Translations under genes and position numbers: made by a program
Assembly: GCF_038446955.1 (NCBI RefSeq)
Contig: NZ_CP151803.1
Location: 4,216,001 to 4,280,000 of the forward strand
Source: Pedobacter sp. FW305-3-2-15-E-R2A2
GTDB taxonomy: Bacteria; Bacteroidota; Bacteroidia; Sphingobacteriales; Sphingobacteriaceae
Direction: 5' to 3'
DNA: 64,000 nucleotides
Notes under the pieces: generated by a model
Databases searched by the model: none
Seen by the model: only the letters and a program-made list of their open reading frames with translations
What the model was told of the DNA's origin: nothing
Shown: one piece after another, positions 52,845-60,878 of the stretch
Layout: every line of letters starts with the position of its first letter
How positions within the stretch are numbered: the first letter of the stretch is position 1

Positions 52845-52849
52845 CTTAA

Positions 52850-52881
52850 GGAGGCAATCAATTTTGATTGCCTCCTTTTTT
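52850..52881 (+). terminator. Terminator of tRNA-Lys copy 2
   Basis: An 11-bp perfect stem GGAGGCAATCA (52850-52860) / TGATTGCCTCC (52865-52875) with a 4-nt loop and a T run, 5 nt after the tRNA. Confidence 0.88.
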
Positions 52882-52954
52882 ATTGCAACCAACTCCTTGT
52901 TTTACAGCATATTACTGAAAGAAGATTTCCTGAATAACCAAATAAAAGCGAGCA

Positions 52955-53407
52955 TCATTGATGACCAAGTTGTTCCGCCAAACCGATTAACAGCCCGTCT
53001 TTTGCCCGAATGTAGCAAAGCCGATAGGAATCCCCGTACTGAACCACTTCTCCAACGAGCTGAGCGCCATGCCTGATGAGTCTCGATACCACTTCGTCAA
53101 TATCCTCAACGGTAAACATAACGCGCAGATAACCCAGCGCGTTCACAGGAGCATCCCTATGATCGGAAATAGTAGCTGGAGTTAAAAATCGGGAAAGCTC
53201 GATCCTGCTATGACCATCAGGGGTAACCATCATCGCAATCTCTACATTCTGAGTGCCCAATCCGGTAACGCGACCAGCCCATTCTCCCTCGATCGAAGCC
53301 CGCCCTTCGAGCTTCAGTCCTATCTCTGTGAAAAAAGAGATCGCCTCATCGAGGGATTCTACAACGATCCCAACATTGTCCATTCGCAGTAATTTATTTT
53401 TCGCCAT
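52955..53407 (-). CDS. VOC-family (glyoxalase/bleomycin-resistance-like) protein
   Basis: A 150-residue vicinal-oxygen-chelate protein with two beta-alpha-beta-beta-beta modules ('MDNVGIVVESLDEAISFFTEIGLKLEG' and 'YLRVMFTVEDIDEVVSRLIRHGAQLVGEV', closing 'CYIRAKDGLLIGLAEQLG'). I start at the ATG at 53407; the frame runs upstream to 53455 with another possible start. The enzymatic role is unknown; members range from glyoxalase to antibiotic binding. Confidence 0.88.
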   Translation of the reverse strand: MAKNKLLRMDNVGIVVESLDEAISFFTEIGLKLEGRASIEGEWAGRVTGLGTQNVEIAMMVTPDGHSRIELSRFLTPATISDHRDAPVNALGYLRVMFTVEDIDEVVSRLIRHGAQLVGEVVQYGDSYRLCYIRAKDGLLIGLAEQLGHQ

Positions 53408-53658
53408 GGTTTTGTTATTAATAACAGTCCTAATAATTAATTGAATTTCATACATTTAAGCTTACATCCAAGCCGTTCTTTCACTAAAGTTACGCATAAC
53501 TTACAAAGCTACCCATCGCGCAATTTGTATATTCATCAGATGCCTTTTATCTCTTTTCTGCTATGGTTATTTACCCCCCTGATATTGTCGGAATTGCACC
53601 CCACCTATGTATCTGATCTGCCTTAAATTTGGTTAATCATTAAACTAATACTTATAAA

Positions 53659-54228
53659 ATGAGAAAAATTAGAATCTTCGAGCATACCTCTCTTGATGGT
53701 GTTATCGAGCACGACAAAAACTACGCTTACGGCGGATGGACAGCACCTTATCGTACCCCTGCCGGGATGGCGATGCTTCTTGAAGCCTACGGTACAGGTT
53801 TCGACCTGCTGCTTGGTCGTAAGACCTACGACGAGTTTTTGGGATACTGGCCAAATGCCGGAGACTTTCCGATGGCCAATGCTATAAACGCCGCAACAAA
53901 ATACGTAGCCACCCACAGGCCTGAAAGCCTCGAGTGGGGACCAGTAAAGGACTTGGGCGAGGACATTATAGCAGAGCTTCGAAACATCAAATCGACAGAG
54001 GGCCCTGACCTGGTGCTTACCGGAAGTATATCACTAACGTCTGTGCTGCTCGACGCTGGATTGATAGATGAGGTGATCCTGATCGTATACCCGGTACTAC
54101 TGGGCAAGGGCAAACGCCTTCTTTCAGACAACTTTGACGCCCGAAAACTCGAATTTGTGAGCACCGCAAGCACGCCAACAGGAGTGTTGCTCAATATTTA
54201 CCGCCACCTGGAATCGCTGAAAAGCTGA
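53659..54228 (+). CDS. RibD-C/dihydrofolate-reductase-family protein
   Basis: A 189-residue protein of the RibD C-terminal/DHFR-like fold ('SLDGVIEHDKNYAYGGWTAPYR', 'LLLGRKTYDEFLGYWP' and 'SISLTSVLLDAGLIDEVILIVYPVLLGKGKRLL'). It is a stand-alone reductase-like protein common in Bacteroidota, NADPH-dependent by family knowledge. The substrate is unknown. Confidence 0.92.
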   Translation: MRKIRIFEHTSLDGVIEHDKNYAYGGWTAPYRTPAGMAMLLEAYGTGFDLLLGRKTYDEFLGYWPNAGDFPMANAINAATKYVATHRPESLEWGPVKDLGEDIIAELRNIKSTEGPDLVLTGSISLTSVLLDAGLIDEVILIVYPVLLGKGKRLLSDNFDARKLEFVSTASTPTGVLLNIYRHLESLKS

Positions 54229-54264
54229 TTTCCCATTGCTGCGGTAAATATTATAAAGGAATGC

Positions 54265-55179
54265 TTACTTGAAAATTTCGTTGACCATTAATGCAAGACG
54301 TTGGGAACCTAGTACAAGTTGCTCTGCCACCAGGGGTGCACACCTGGCATCATATCCTTTTTTACCTTCCCATGCCAACCGAAACTTCTTGCCTTCCTTT
54401 TTACTGATACTTAATGATTGATAAGCAATCCTGCTCTTTAATACAGAATCTAAGGCCCAATGTTCTGCCCATTGATCAACCAGCCCTTCCGGAGCAATAA
54501 CTTTGATTCTTGCAGCGATCTCCGAAGGTTTACCTTCAGGAATAATTGAATCCCAATAGGAATGTAATGTGGTATCCTTATCTAAGGATAAAATTAAATT
54601 ATTACCTCCATGGTCACTTTTGTCTGTAAGCCCTTTTTGTACGATCACCTCGGGATCACTAAGCAGCTCAGGCTTTTCGGATTCATAATCCAGGTAACCG
54701 CAGGCAACATGTAAAGGCTGATGCAGGTCGCCAACAAGATGAGTCAGCCAACGCAGTGCATTGACCTTGCTCATGATGTTTAGGTTTCCCTGAAGTATTT
54801 TCACTGATTTACCGATCATCTGAACCACATCGGTATCATTTGTAAATGCGGCATATTTCACACGGTCATATCCCGAAACACCAAGAGGAAGATCCACAAA
54901 ATGCCAGGCCTTATGCTGCGGGCCCGGGAAATCCTTCAAAAATTGTTTCGTATCATCATCATCCGGCCCCTCTCCTTTGATCTCATCTGCCCAATTTGCG
55001 ATCTCCCCGAGGCTGTTCTGGCCTAAAGGACTTAAAATACCGGCAACTGCAGCTCTTGCTTTATCGCTAAGCCTTTTGTCTGCCTCCACGGCGATATATT
55101 TATGCCTCGATGGCCCAAAAAGTTCTTCTGGACTAACAGTCAGGGGACTCACCTGTGGATCATTTGTAATTGAGTTCAT
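54265..55179 (-). CDS. S1/P1-type nuclease-like protein lacking signal and Trp ligand
   Basis: A 304-residue zinc nuclease-like protein. Most trinuclear zinc ligands of P1 nuclease are present: His26, Asp65 (NWADE), His93 (WHFVD), His147, Asp151 and His157 (HLVGDLHQPLH), His206 and Asp210 (HSYWD). The N-terminal Trp that binds zinc with its own amino group is replaced (Phe21 of FGPSRH), and a 20-residue non-signal leader precedes it. Normally that Trp is exposed by signal cleavage. Its ATG overlaps the subtilisin gene stop by 4 nt (ATGA). Last gene of the six-gene operon. Confidence 0.85.
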   Translation of the reverse strand: MNSITNDPQVSPLTVSPEELFGPSRHKYIAVEADKRLSDKARAAVAGILSPLGQNSLGEIANWADEIKGEGPDDDDTKQFLKDFPGPQHKAWHFVDLPLGVSGYDRVKYAAFTNDTDVVQMIGKSVKILQGNLNIMSKVNALRWLTHLVGDLHQPLHVACGYLDYESEKPELLSDPEVIVQKGLTDKSDHGGNNLILSLDKDTTLHSYWDSIIPEGKPSEIAARIKVIAPEGLVDQWAEHWALDSVLKSRIAYQSLSISKKEGKKFRLAWEGKKGYDARCAPLVAEQLVLGSQRLALMVNEIFK

Positions 55180-56792
55180 GGTTGTATTGATTTAAATATG
55201 AAATTAATTGCTTCTTCAGCGTTTACACAGCCATAACCGAAATGGACAGAATGACCATTGTCAAAATCGGCCGGCTCTCCGATTTTTCTTGCGGTTTCCT
55301 TTAAGATCTCCTTCACGGCTCTGGCAGTCAGTTTGGGATTTAAGGATAATATTAACCCACATACACCAGATACCAATGGCGCAGCACCTGAAGTTCCTCC
55401 AAAGCCCCTGAAATAATCTCCGACATCATTTCCTGCAAAATATTCAACACCCTGAAAAGTAAATTTACCCCTTACATCAGCTGTCAGCAGCCCTCTTCCT
55501 CCCTGACCATCACTAGGGGCACATACGGTGATCTCCTTCCCATAATTGGAATAAGCTGACCGTTCATCACGGCTCGTACAGGCCGCAACGGATATGACAT
55601 TCGGATGTATTGCAAAACCATTGACGGTTTCCTTTTGTGGATCATTGACATCCGTATTTGAATTCCCTGCGGCAAATACAATTACACAACCCAAACCGTT
55701 GCGCCCTTTATTTGCACATTCTTCTATAGCCTCTAACTGCCTTGTGGAAAGCACATAGTTAGCCGCGGATGCACACCAGCTGCTGTTAATAATCCAGGCG
55801 CCATTTCTCATGGCATGAAAAAACCAATCTTCGATCGCATCATCATTGATATTTCCGCCCCACCTGATCGGCATTAACCTGCAATCAGGAGCCACTCCTA
55901 CGATTCCAACATCATTATGACTGCCAACGGCAATGCCGGCACATGCCGTACCATGATAATCCCCCTCATATTGTGTCATATACTTTGGTGTCGGATCGGC
56001 AGTCTTCGTCTGAAAATCCCAGGGTGCCACAATTTTCCCCGGGCCGCTCAGATCGGGATGCCCCAGGTCAAAACCATCGTCAATGATTGCGATCACACAC
56101 TCCGGGTTTCCAAAAGATCCCATGATCTCCCATGCCTGTACGACACGCGCATCTGCCCCTGCTTTAAGCCCTAAACTGCTCCCAAACTGTAAACCTTTAT
56201 TCTGAAGATGCCATTGTTCCTTAAAAAGCGGATCTGCGGGTGGATCGAATTGCGCGAGCTTACCTGGTGTAGAAAGGTCAGGTTCAGCCAGCGTTATGTT
56301 TTTCATATGCTGCAGCTCGAGCGCCACTTTTAAGGGATTGGGAGATTGTGGCGTTACCGAAACGATAAACGTTTCCTCATTTTCGGTTCCTTCCCTTTCT
56401 TTTATCCTGGATTCCACTACCTGAAGGTGGAAGCTGTCGATAACAAGTTGTTTCTCCGCTTCAGTGACAGCGGGATCAAACCTGAGGGTAATCTTTCCGG
56501 TCGGGATGTATGGAATGCGGCTCTGTGGCGTATGATAGACATGTGAACCGACATTGATCATCTCATGTTCCCGCAATTGGTCTAATGTGAAATCTATATC
56601 CTTCGGACCTTTAATATTGATAATATGGAATCCTGCCAATACCTTGCTGGTATCCACCCAGCTCATCCCTTCGTCCATCGTTGGAAGCACCGCCTTCAGA
56701 TCGCTGATACTCTTCGTTCTCAGTCCGATAGCGTCCTCACTTTTTTCAAGCGATATCGTAGAATTTCCACGCTTTAAGATGACACTATCCAT
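55176..56792 (-). CDS. Subtilisin-like serine peptidase (S8) without signal
   Basis: A 538-residue S8 peptidase with the complete triad: Asp238 in AIIDDGFD, His280 in YHGTACAGIA and Ser468 in GFGGTSGAAPLVSG. A prodomain of about 200 residues precedes it, with 'KITLRFDPAVTEAEKQLVIDS' resembling the fervidolysin-like inhibitor domain. No signal peptide or T9SS tail is seen. It is 2 nt after the cupin gene and overlaps the nuclease gene. Confidence 0.92.
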   Translation of the reverse strand: MDSVILKRGNSTISLEKSEDAIGLRTKSISDLKAVLPTMDEGMSWVDTSKVLAGFHIINIKGPKDIDFTLDQLREHEMINVGSHVYHTPQSRIPYIPTGKITLRFDPAVTEAEKQLVIDSFHLQVVESRIKEREGTENEETFIVSVTPQSPNPLKVALELQHMKNITLAEPDLSTPGKLAQFDPPADPLFKEQWHLQNKGLQFGSSLGLKAGADARVVQAWEIMGSFGNPECVIAIIDDGFDLGHPDLSGPGKIVAPWDFQTKTADPTPKYMTQYEGDYHGTACAGIAVGSHNDVGIVGVAPDCRLMPIRWGGNINDDAIEDWFFHAMRNGAWIINSSWCASAANYVLSTRQLEAIEECANKGRNGLGCVIVFAAGNSNTDVNDPQKETVNGFAIHPNVISVAACTSRDERSAYSNYGKEITVCAPSDGQGGRGLLTADVRGKFTFQGVEYFAGNDVGDYFRGFGGTSGAAPLVSGVCGLILSLNPKLTARAVKEILKETARKIGEPADFDNGHSVHFGYGCVNAEEAINFIFKSIQP

Positions 56793-56794
56793 AG

Positions 56795-57331
56795 TTACGG
56801 TTTTTTACTTAGCCTTTCCAATGACGCAAGGCGTTCCGCTTTTATTTTTTCCAGGTCCTTAAGTTCAGGGATCTCCCAGTTTCTTGCTTTGAGTTCATCC
56901 CAACTCAGGTCGAGCACAATCTGGTCATTGTAAAGTATTTCTCCCTGTTCAGTTACTTCGAATATAAATGCCGGGGCAACAATATACAGGACCTGACACT
57001 GCTGGTCGCTGTTATTGATCAGCTGAAAAAACGTACCCGGTTGTGTCAGAACTGTTTGACGTTCCTTAACTTCAATGTAATACATTTCCTTACTGGCTGC
57101 ATCCTTCATGCCAACAGTCAGCGTACCAGACACTACCCATGTCAGATGCGTGATGATCGGATGTACGTGCACATGAGATCTTTCGCCCGGATCCAGTTCG
57201 CCATAGGCAAGGCTTTCTTCCGAAATGATGGGAAGACCGGCAATTTTAGATTGAACCGGCCCTATAATTTCATACACTGTAGTGCCGTCAGGAACAACGA
57301 CACCATTTTCAATTTTGTAGATTCTATTCAT
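56795..57331 (-). CDS. Cupin-domain protein
   Basis: A 178-residue protein with one cupin barrel (YGELDPGERSHVHVHPIITH, His53, His55, His57 and His62 as likely metal ligands). A helical charged tail follows (WDELKARNWEIPELKDLEKIKAERL). The tail is unusual for a single-cupin protein. Middle gene of the six-gene operon. Metal and substrate unknown. Confidence 0.88.
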   Translation of the reverse strand: MNRIYKIENGVVVPDGTTVYEIIGPVQSKIAGLPIISEESLAYGELDPGERSHVHVHPIITHLTWVVSGTLTVGMKDAASKEMYYIEVKERQTVLTQPGTFFQLINNSDQQCQVLYIVAPAFIFEVTEQGEILYNDQIVLDLSWDELKARNWEIPELKDLEKIKAERLASLERLSKKP

Positions 57332-57342
57332 AATTTATGTTT

Positions 57343-58392
57343 TTAGACCTGATCGGAACTCCATTCAAAACTTGGTGCGGCATATCTGCCCTGTGGATCT
57401 CCGGGAATGGGTAGCTGTACAAGACTGGCAGCAATTGGCGACAATTTTTTCATCCCGTTCAGGATAGCCAGATAAAAAGCATTGGGATTGCCGTTAAAAC
57501 CTTCCTCCAGCTGGGAGAGCATTGCAGAATAGTTAACATTAAACAGGTTATTGAGGTAGCTGAGTTCCGGAGATCCCTCCAGATCCTTGCCTTTACAGCT
57601 GGTTTTTATAGGAAAGACCGCTTCATAGTCTACCTCAATCGCTTTTCCTGTGGGTGGTTGATGCGGATCATCTTTTTTATCATAAAGCCTGCCGCAATAA
57701 ATCTCATTAAAACGGAAATAATGTGGTACATCTTCATGCGCTGAAAAGAAGGTCGTTGTACCTGGCTGCAACGATGCACCTTCCCCCTGTTCAACGATCA
57801 GGTCTATGGCCGCTTCCGCCTCAGAAAGCTTCGTAATCACGATTGGAGTCCCACCACCACGCCAGAAATATTCCTCTGAAACCTGATTTTCTTTTTTACC
57901 GGTAAATACATTTTCTTCCCCAAATGTTTTGCAGACTTCGGCAAGGTCATGCTTAATCCCATTATAGAATTCTCCGATGGTAAATCCGGGTACGACGATA
58001 GCGTTCAATTTCAGCTTATTGCTTTCCATTCCTTCAGGTAGTTCGATCTGAAGAAAAATATGCATCGTATCCTTACTGAATGCCGCAAGATGGATATCAA
58101 ATTTCCGGTTTTTAAACATTTTCCCCTGAAATTCCATCTGTACCGGATACACCGGAATATTGTCCTTACCCAATTTCACACTGCCTCCGATAGCAGACAA
58201 CAGATTCCCAGCCAGCAACATATGCAACATCTCTTCCATCACCACGCTTCTGATGATCGAAGATGCCATCGCATTGCTTCCTGGTTTGATACTAAACATG
58301 GCGGTAAGGTATGGCGGAATGGTTGCCAGTTCCAGTTCTATAGCCTTTTGCAGCTTTTCTTTGATCGGTAATAATTGATCCTGTAGGTTCAT
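57343..58392 (-). CDS. Ferritin-like protein of the VioB/iminophenyl-pyruvate dimer synthase type
   Basis: A 349-residue protein with an N-terminal ferritin-like four-helix module (about residues 10-75: AIELELATIPPYLTAM, then SVVMEEMLHMLLAGNLLSAIGG). The EExxH pair (Glu53, Glu54, His57) and upstream Glu residues fit a di-iron site. The arrangement matches the ferritin-like domain of VioB/RebD/StaD. It lacks the heme-containing N-terminal part of those proteins. The rest is a beta-rich region and helix-rich tail. It is 1 nt after the GMC gene and 11 nt before the cupin gene. Confidence 0.85.
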   Translation of the reverse strand: MNLQDQLLPIKEKLQKAIELELATIPPYLTAMFSIKPGSNAMASSIIRSVVMEEMLHMLLAGNLLSAIGGSVKLGKDNIPVYPVQMEFQGKMFKNRKFDIHLAAFSKDTMHIFLQIELPEGMESNKLKLNAIVVPGFTIGEFYNGIKHDLAEVCKTFGEENVFTGKKENQVSEEYFWRGGGTPIVITKLSEAEAAIDLIVEQGEGASLQPGTTTFFSAHEDVPHYFRFNEIYCGRLYDKKDDPHQPPTGKAIEVDYEAVFPIKTSCKGKDLEGSPELSYLNNLFNVNYSAMLSQLEEGFNGNPNAFYLAILNGMKKLSPIAASLVQLPIPGDPQGRYAAPSFEWSSDQV

Positions 58393-58393
58393 G

Positions 58394-60052
58394 TTACAAG
58401 TTGGCTTCGGTTTTTAATTCGGTTAATAAATGTCCCGCTAACCTTAATGACAAGGCCGTCAGGGTCAGGGTTGGATTTACTGCCCCCAGGGAGGAAAAAG
58501 AAGAATTGGAACAGACATAGATATTGGAGGTTCCGTGGATCTTGAGGTTCTGGTCTACGACTCCAACTTCAGGATCACTGCTCATCCGGGTGGTACAGGC
58601 TGCATGGTCAGCACGCCAGGAGATCGCGGTTTCAATGCCCACATCTACCGCCCCCATCTGCTCGAATATCTTTTTTACGGTTCCCTCTATTTCTTTCATT
58701 CTGTCCTCGAATCCGGGGCTTTTCCAGAACTCTATTTTTGTTTCCCATAAACCAAACCGGTTTGTCTTCTTCGTATTCGTTACCCGGTTACGGGCTTCAC
58801 TAAAAACTTCAACAATTCCCTGTAATTGTACTGTAGCATTGTTCTGGATGGATTTAATGATCTCTTCCCTGCTCTTGCCACTCCCCATAGATCTGGCAAG
58901 ATTCAGTTTCGGGGATGAGGGTGGATTGATCATAATGAATTTACCTTTATGCTGTTCTTCCAGACTATCAAAATGGCGCGACACCAATGTTGGAAAACCC
59001 ATCTCCGGTTGTAACATCTGCGGGTTTTTGGGCAATACCGCTTTATAAAAAAAATAAGGATGCGAAATTAAAAACCGACCTACCAGATCACGGTCGTTGC
59101 CGATCCCGTTTTCCCATAGATTTTTTGCGGAACGTAGTAATAGTTTGGGTGTTTCTATCGCGCCAGCAGCCGCAATAATCCGCTTGCCCTGAATATTTAC
59201 CCAGATATTCTTCTTTTTGTCAAAGTACCTTACTCCTGTCGCATGATCTTTGGTGTCCATCAGAATCTCCTCAACAATCGCATTGGTAATGATCTTTAAA
59301 TTCGGATACTTCGCCGATGACACCAGGTCGTCAAGATTGTTTGCCGCTACGAAACGGGCGCCAAAAGGACAGTATTTACAAAGGCCTGTAGTATGACATG
59401 GTCCATGACTGTTATTGGAATGGGTATCTCCATAACGGGCTATCGGCAAATGGGCATAACTGATCGGTTGCGGCAGCTTATTGAATGCGTCGATAAACAG
59501 TCCATCTTCTAAAGTAAATGGAAAAGCCGGGAACGGATATTTCCCTAAACGTGCAGTGGTCTGATCTTCTGAATCTCCCGACACGCCGATAAAATCTTCT
59601 GCTTCCTGATAAAAAGGCTCAAGATCAGCATAACTGATCGGCCAGTCGATCACATCTCCTGTCGCCTTTCCTTTTGCCTTTAAATTGCTTCGAAGTTTAA
59701 AATCCTCCTCCTTAAGCCGAAAGGCCCAACCGCCCCAATGCACTGTAGAACCGCCATAGAGAAATGCTCTCGATCCATTCATAGGGATTTCTGTATCTCC
59801 TGAAAACGCATTTTCGCCTGGCTTATCTCTATCCTGATAAGCCAGATCATAACAGGAATCATAAATATTCTGATGGTCAAAAGGAAGCTTATTGCTGATC
59901 AGGTAGTTCTGGTAGAGTGCGAAATCCCGCATCTTTATTTTTCCTCCTGCTTCTAGTACGGTAATGGTCGTATCCGGACGGGATTCAAGAATTTTGGTAA
60001 TAAGAGCGGTTGCTGCGACTCCAGATCCGATAACGATGATCTCTGTCTGCAT
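58394..60052 (-). CDS. GMC-family FAD oxidoreductase with Cys triad
   Basis: A 552-residue flavoprotein. It has the dinucleotide-binding motif GSGVAATALITKIL at the N-terminus, the GMC signature GSRAFLYGGSTVHWGGWA, and a C-terminal 'SSFSSLGAVNPTLTLTALSLRLAGHL'. A cysteine set Cys219, Cys225 and Cys228 (CHTTGLCKYC) could hold an iron-sulfur cluster, as in some FAD-linked sugar dehydrogenases. It starts 2 nt after a small protein gene that may be its partner. No signal or TAT motif. The electron acceptor is unknown. Confidence 0.92.
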   Translation of the reverse strand: MQTEIIVIGSGVAATALITKILESRPDTTITVLEAGGKIKMRDFALYQNYLISNKLPFDHQNIYDSCYDLAYQDRDKPGENAFSGDTEIPMNGSRAFLYGGSTVHWGGWAFRLKEEDFKLRSNLKAKGKATGDVIDWPISYADLEPFYQEAEDFIGVSGDSEDQTTARLGKYPFPAFPFTLEDGLFIDAFNKLPQPISYAHLPIARYGDTHSNNSHGPCHTTGLCKYCPFGARFVAANNLDDLVSSAKYPNLKIITNAIVEEILMDTKDHATGVRYFDKKKNIWVNIQGKRIIAAAGAIETPKLLLRSAKNLWENGIGNDRDLVGRFLISHPYFFYKAVLPKNPQMLQPEMGFPTLVSRHFDSLEEQHKGKFIMINPPSSPKLNLARSMGSGKSREEIIKSIQNNATVQLQGIVEVFSEARNRVTNTKKTNRFGLWETKIEFWKSPGFEDRMKEIEGTVKKIFEQMGAVDVGIETAISWRADHAACTTRMSSDPEVGVVDQNLKIHGTSNIYVCSNSSFSSLGAVNPTLTLTALSLRLAGHLLTELKTEANL

Positions 60053-60054
60053 AA

Positions 60055-60549
60055 TTATTTAGATTTAGTACGGTATGGTATGTTGTCTTTTCTGTTCATT
60101 CCTCCAATGTATCCCGGATAGTTTAACGGGACACCCTGCGGGACACTGGGGTCACCGAAAGTTCTGAATCCTCCAAGCGCGAGGTTTAAAGCGATGAACT
60201 CATTTACGACGAGTTGCTTTGCCCTGGCCAGATTGGTAAATGCGGGTGTAATATTCGCCTGAGTATCGGTAAACAGCTTTTTGAAAGCCGTCTCCGCACC
60301 AAATTCTTTGATCAGTTCATCGATCACCTCCGCATAATTTACATACTCGATCAGGTACCGGAGATCCGTTTCTATACGGTTGGAAATAAAAACCAGAAAA
60401 TCCGCTTTCATATCAGCCGGATCTTCAACAGTCTCCCAGAATTTACAGATTTCGGCATAGAGCTGCCAAAGCTTATCCAGTACAGCATCATCTAACTTAC
60501 GTAGATTTTCCTGTAGGAAATACTTGGCTTCAAGATTATACTTTGCCAT
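60055..60549 (-). CDS. Small helical protein, possible GMC partner subunit
   Basis: A 164-residue soluble, mainly helical protein. Its C-terminus (VVNEFIALNLALGGFRTFG, later YPGYIGG) is weakly reminiscent of gluconate-2-dehydrogenase subunit 3 (the small partner of GMC dehydrogenases), but without that family's TAT signal. I do not assign it firmly. It is the first gene of the six-gene operon, 2 nt before the GMC gene, which makes a partner role plausible. Confidence 0.7.
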   Translation of the reverse strand: MAKYNLEAKYFLQENLRKLDDAVLDKLWQLYAEICKFWETVEDPADMKADFLVFISNRIETDLRYLIEYVNYAEVIDELIKEFGAETAFKKLFTDTQANITPAFTNLARAKQLVVNEFIALNLALGGFRTFGDPSVPQGVPLNYPGYIGGMNRKDNIPYRTKSK

Positions 60550-60878
60550 GCAATTAGGAATTAAGAGTGTTAAAATAATGTTTGTTTGAGGAACGTCGCT
60601 AAGAAATAAATCGTAAGGGCTACTACTTCTTTAAATGGTTTGACCGTGTAATGTCATTTACAAATTGCAAAAAATATGTAAATATCCAAAGCATTTATCA
60701 AAATTTTCTTCCACCCCCCTGTTTGCTGCTCCAGACCATCGAGACGACTAAAAGTGTAAACCAAAGAGTGTAAAGTATACAACCTGATATACAACTGACA
60801 TACAACCCCTTGCAATCATTTTATTTTATTCTACTTTTAATTTTAGGCTAGATAATTACCCTTTTAATTTCAAAGTCA
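60550..60878. other. Divergent promoter region of the six-gene operon and MBOAT gene
   Basis: A 329-bp AT-rich divergent region with iterated direct repeats at 60753-60806 and no gene. A TTG...TACTTTTA pair at about 60811-60839 could be the MBOAT-side promoter. Confidence 0.5.
60753..60806. promoter_or_regulatory. Iterated direct repeats in the divergent region
   Basis: Two AGTGTAAA direct repeats (60753-60760, 60767-60774) are followed by three ATACAAC repeats starting at 60777, 60789 and 60800 (12 and 11 bp apart, about one helix turn). Such spacing is typical for arrays of regulator sites. They are about 70-125 nt from the MBOAT ATG and 204-257 nt from the operon start. Confidence 0.55.

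Larger units (their letters stand above)
52700..52845 (+). repeat. 146-bp direct repeat with tRNA-Lys, copy 2
   Basis: Right copy of the repeat that starts at 42094, same length with five mismatches in the upstream part. The block between the copies (42240-52699) is 10.5 kb. Confidence 0.9.
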
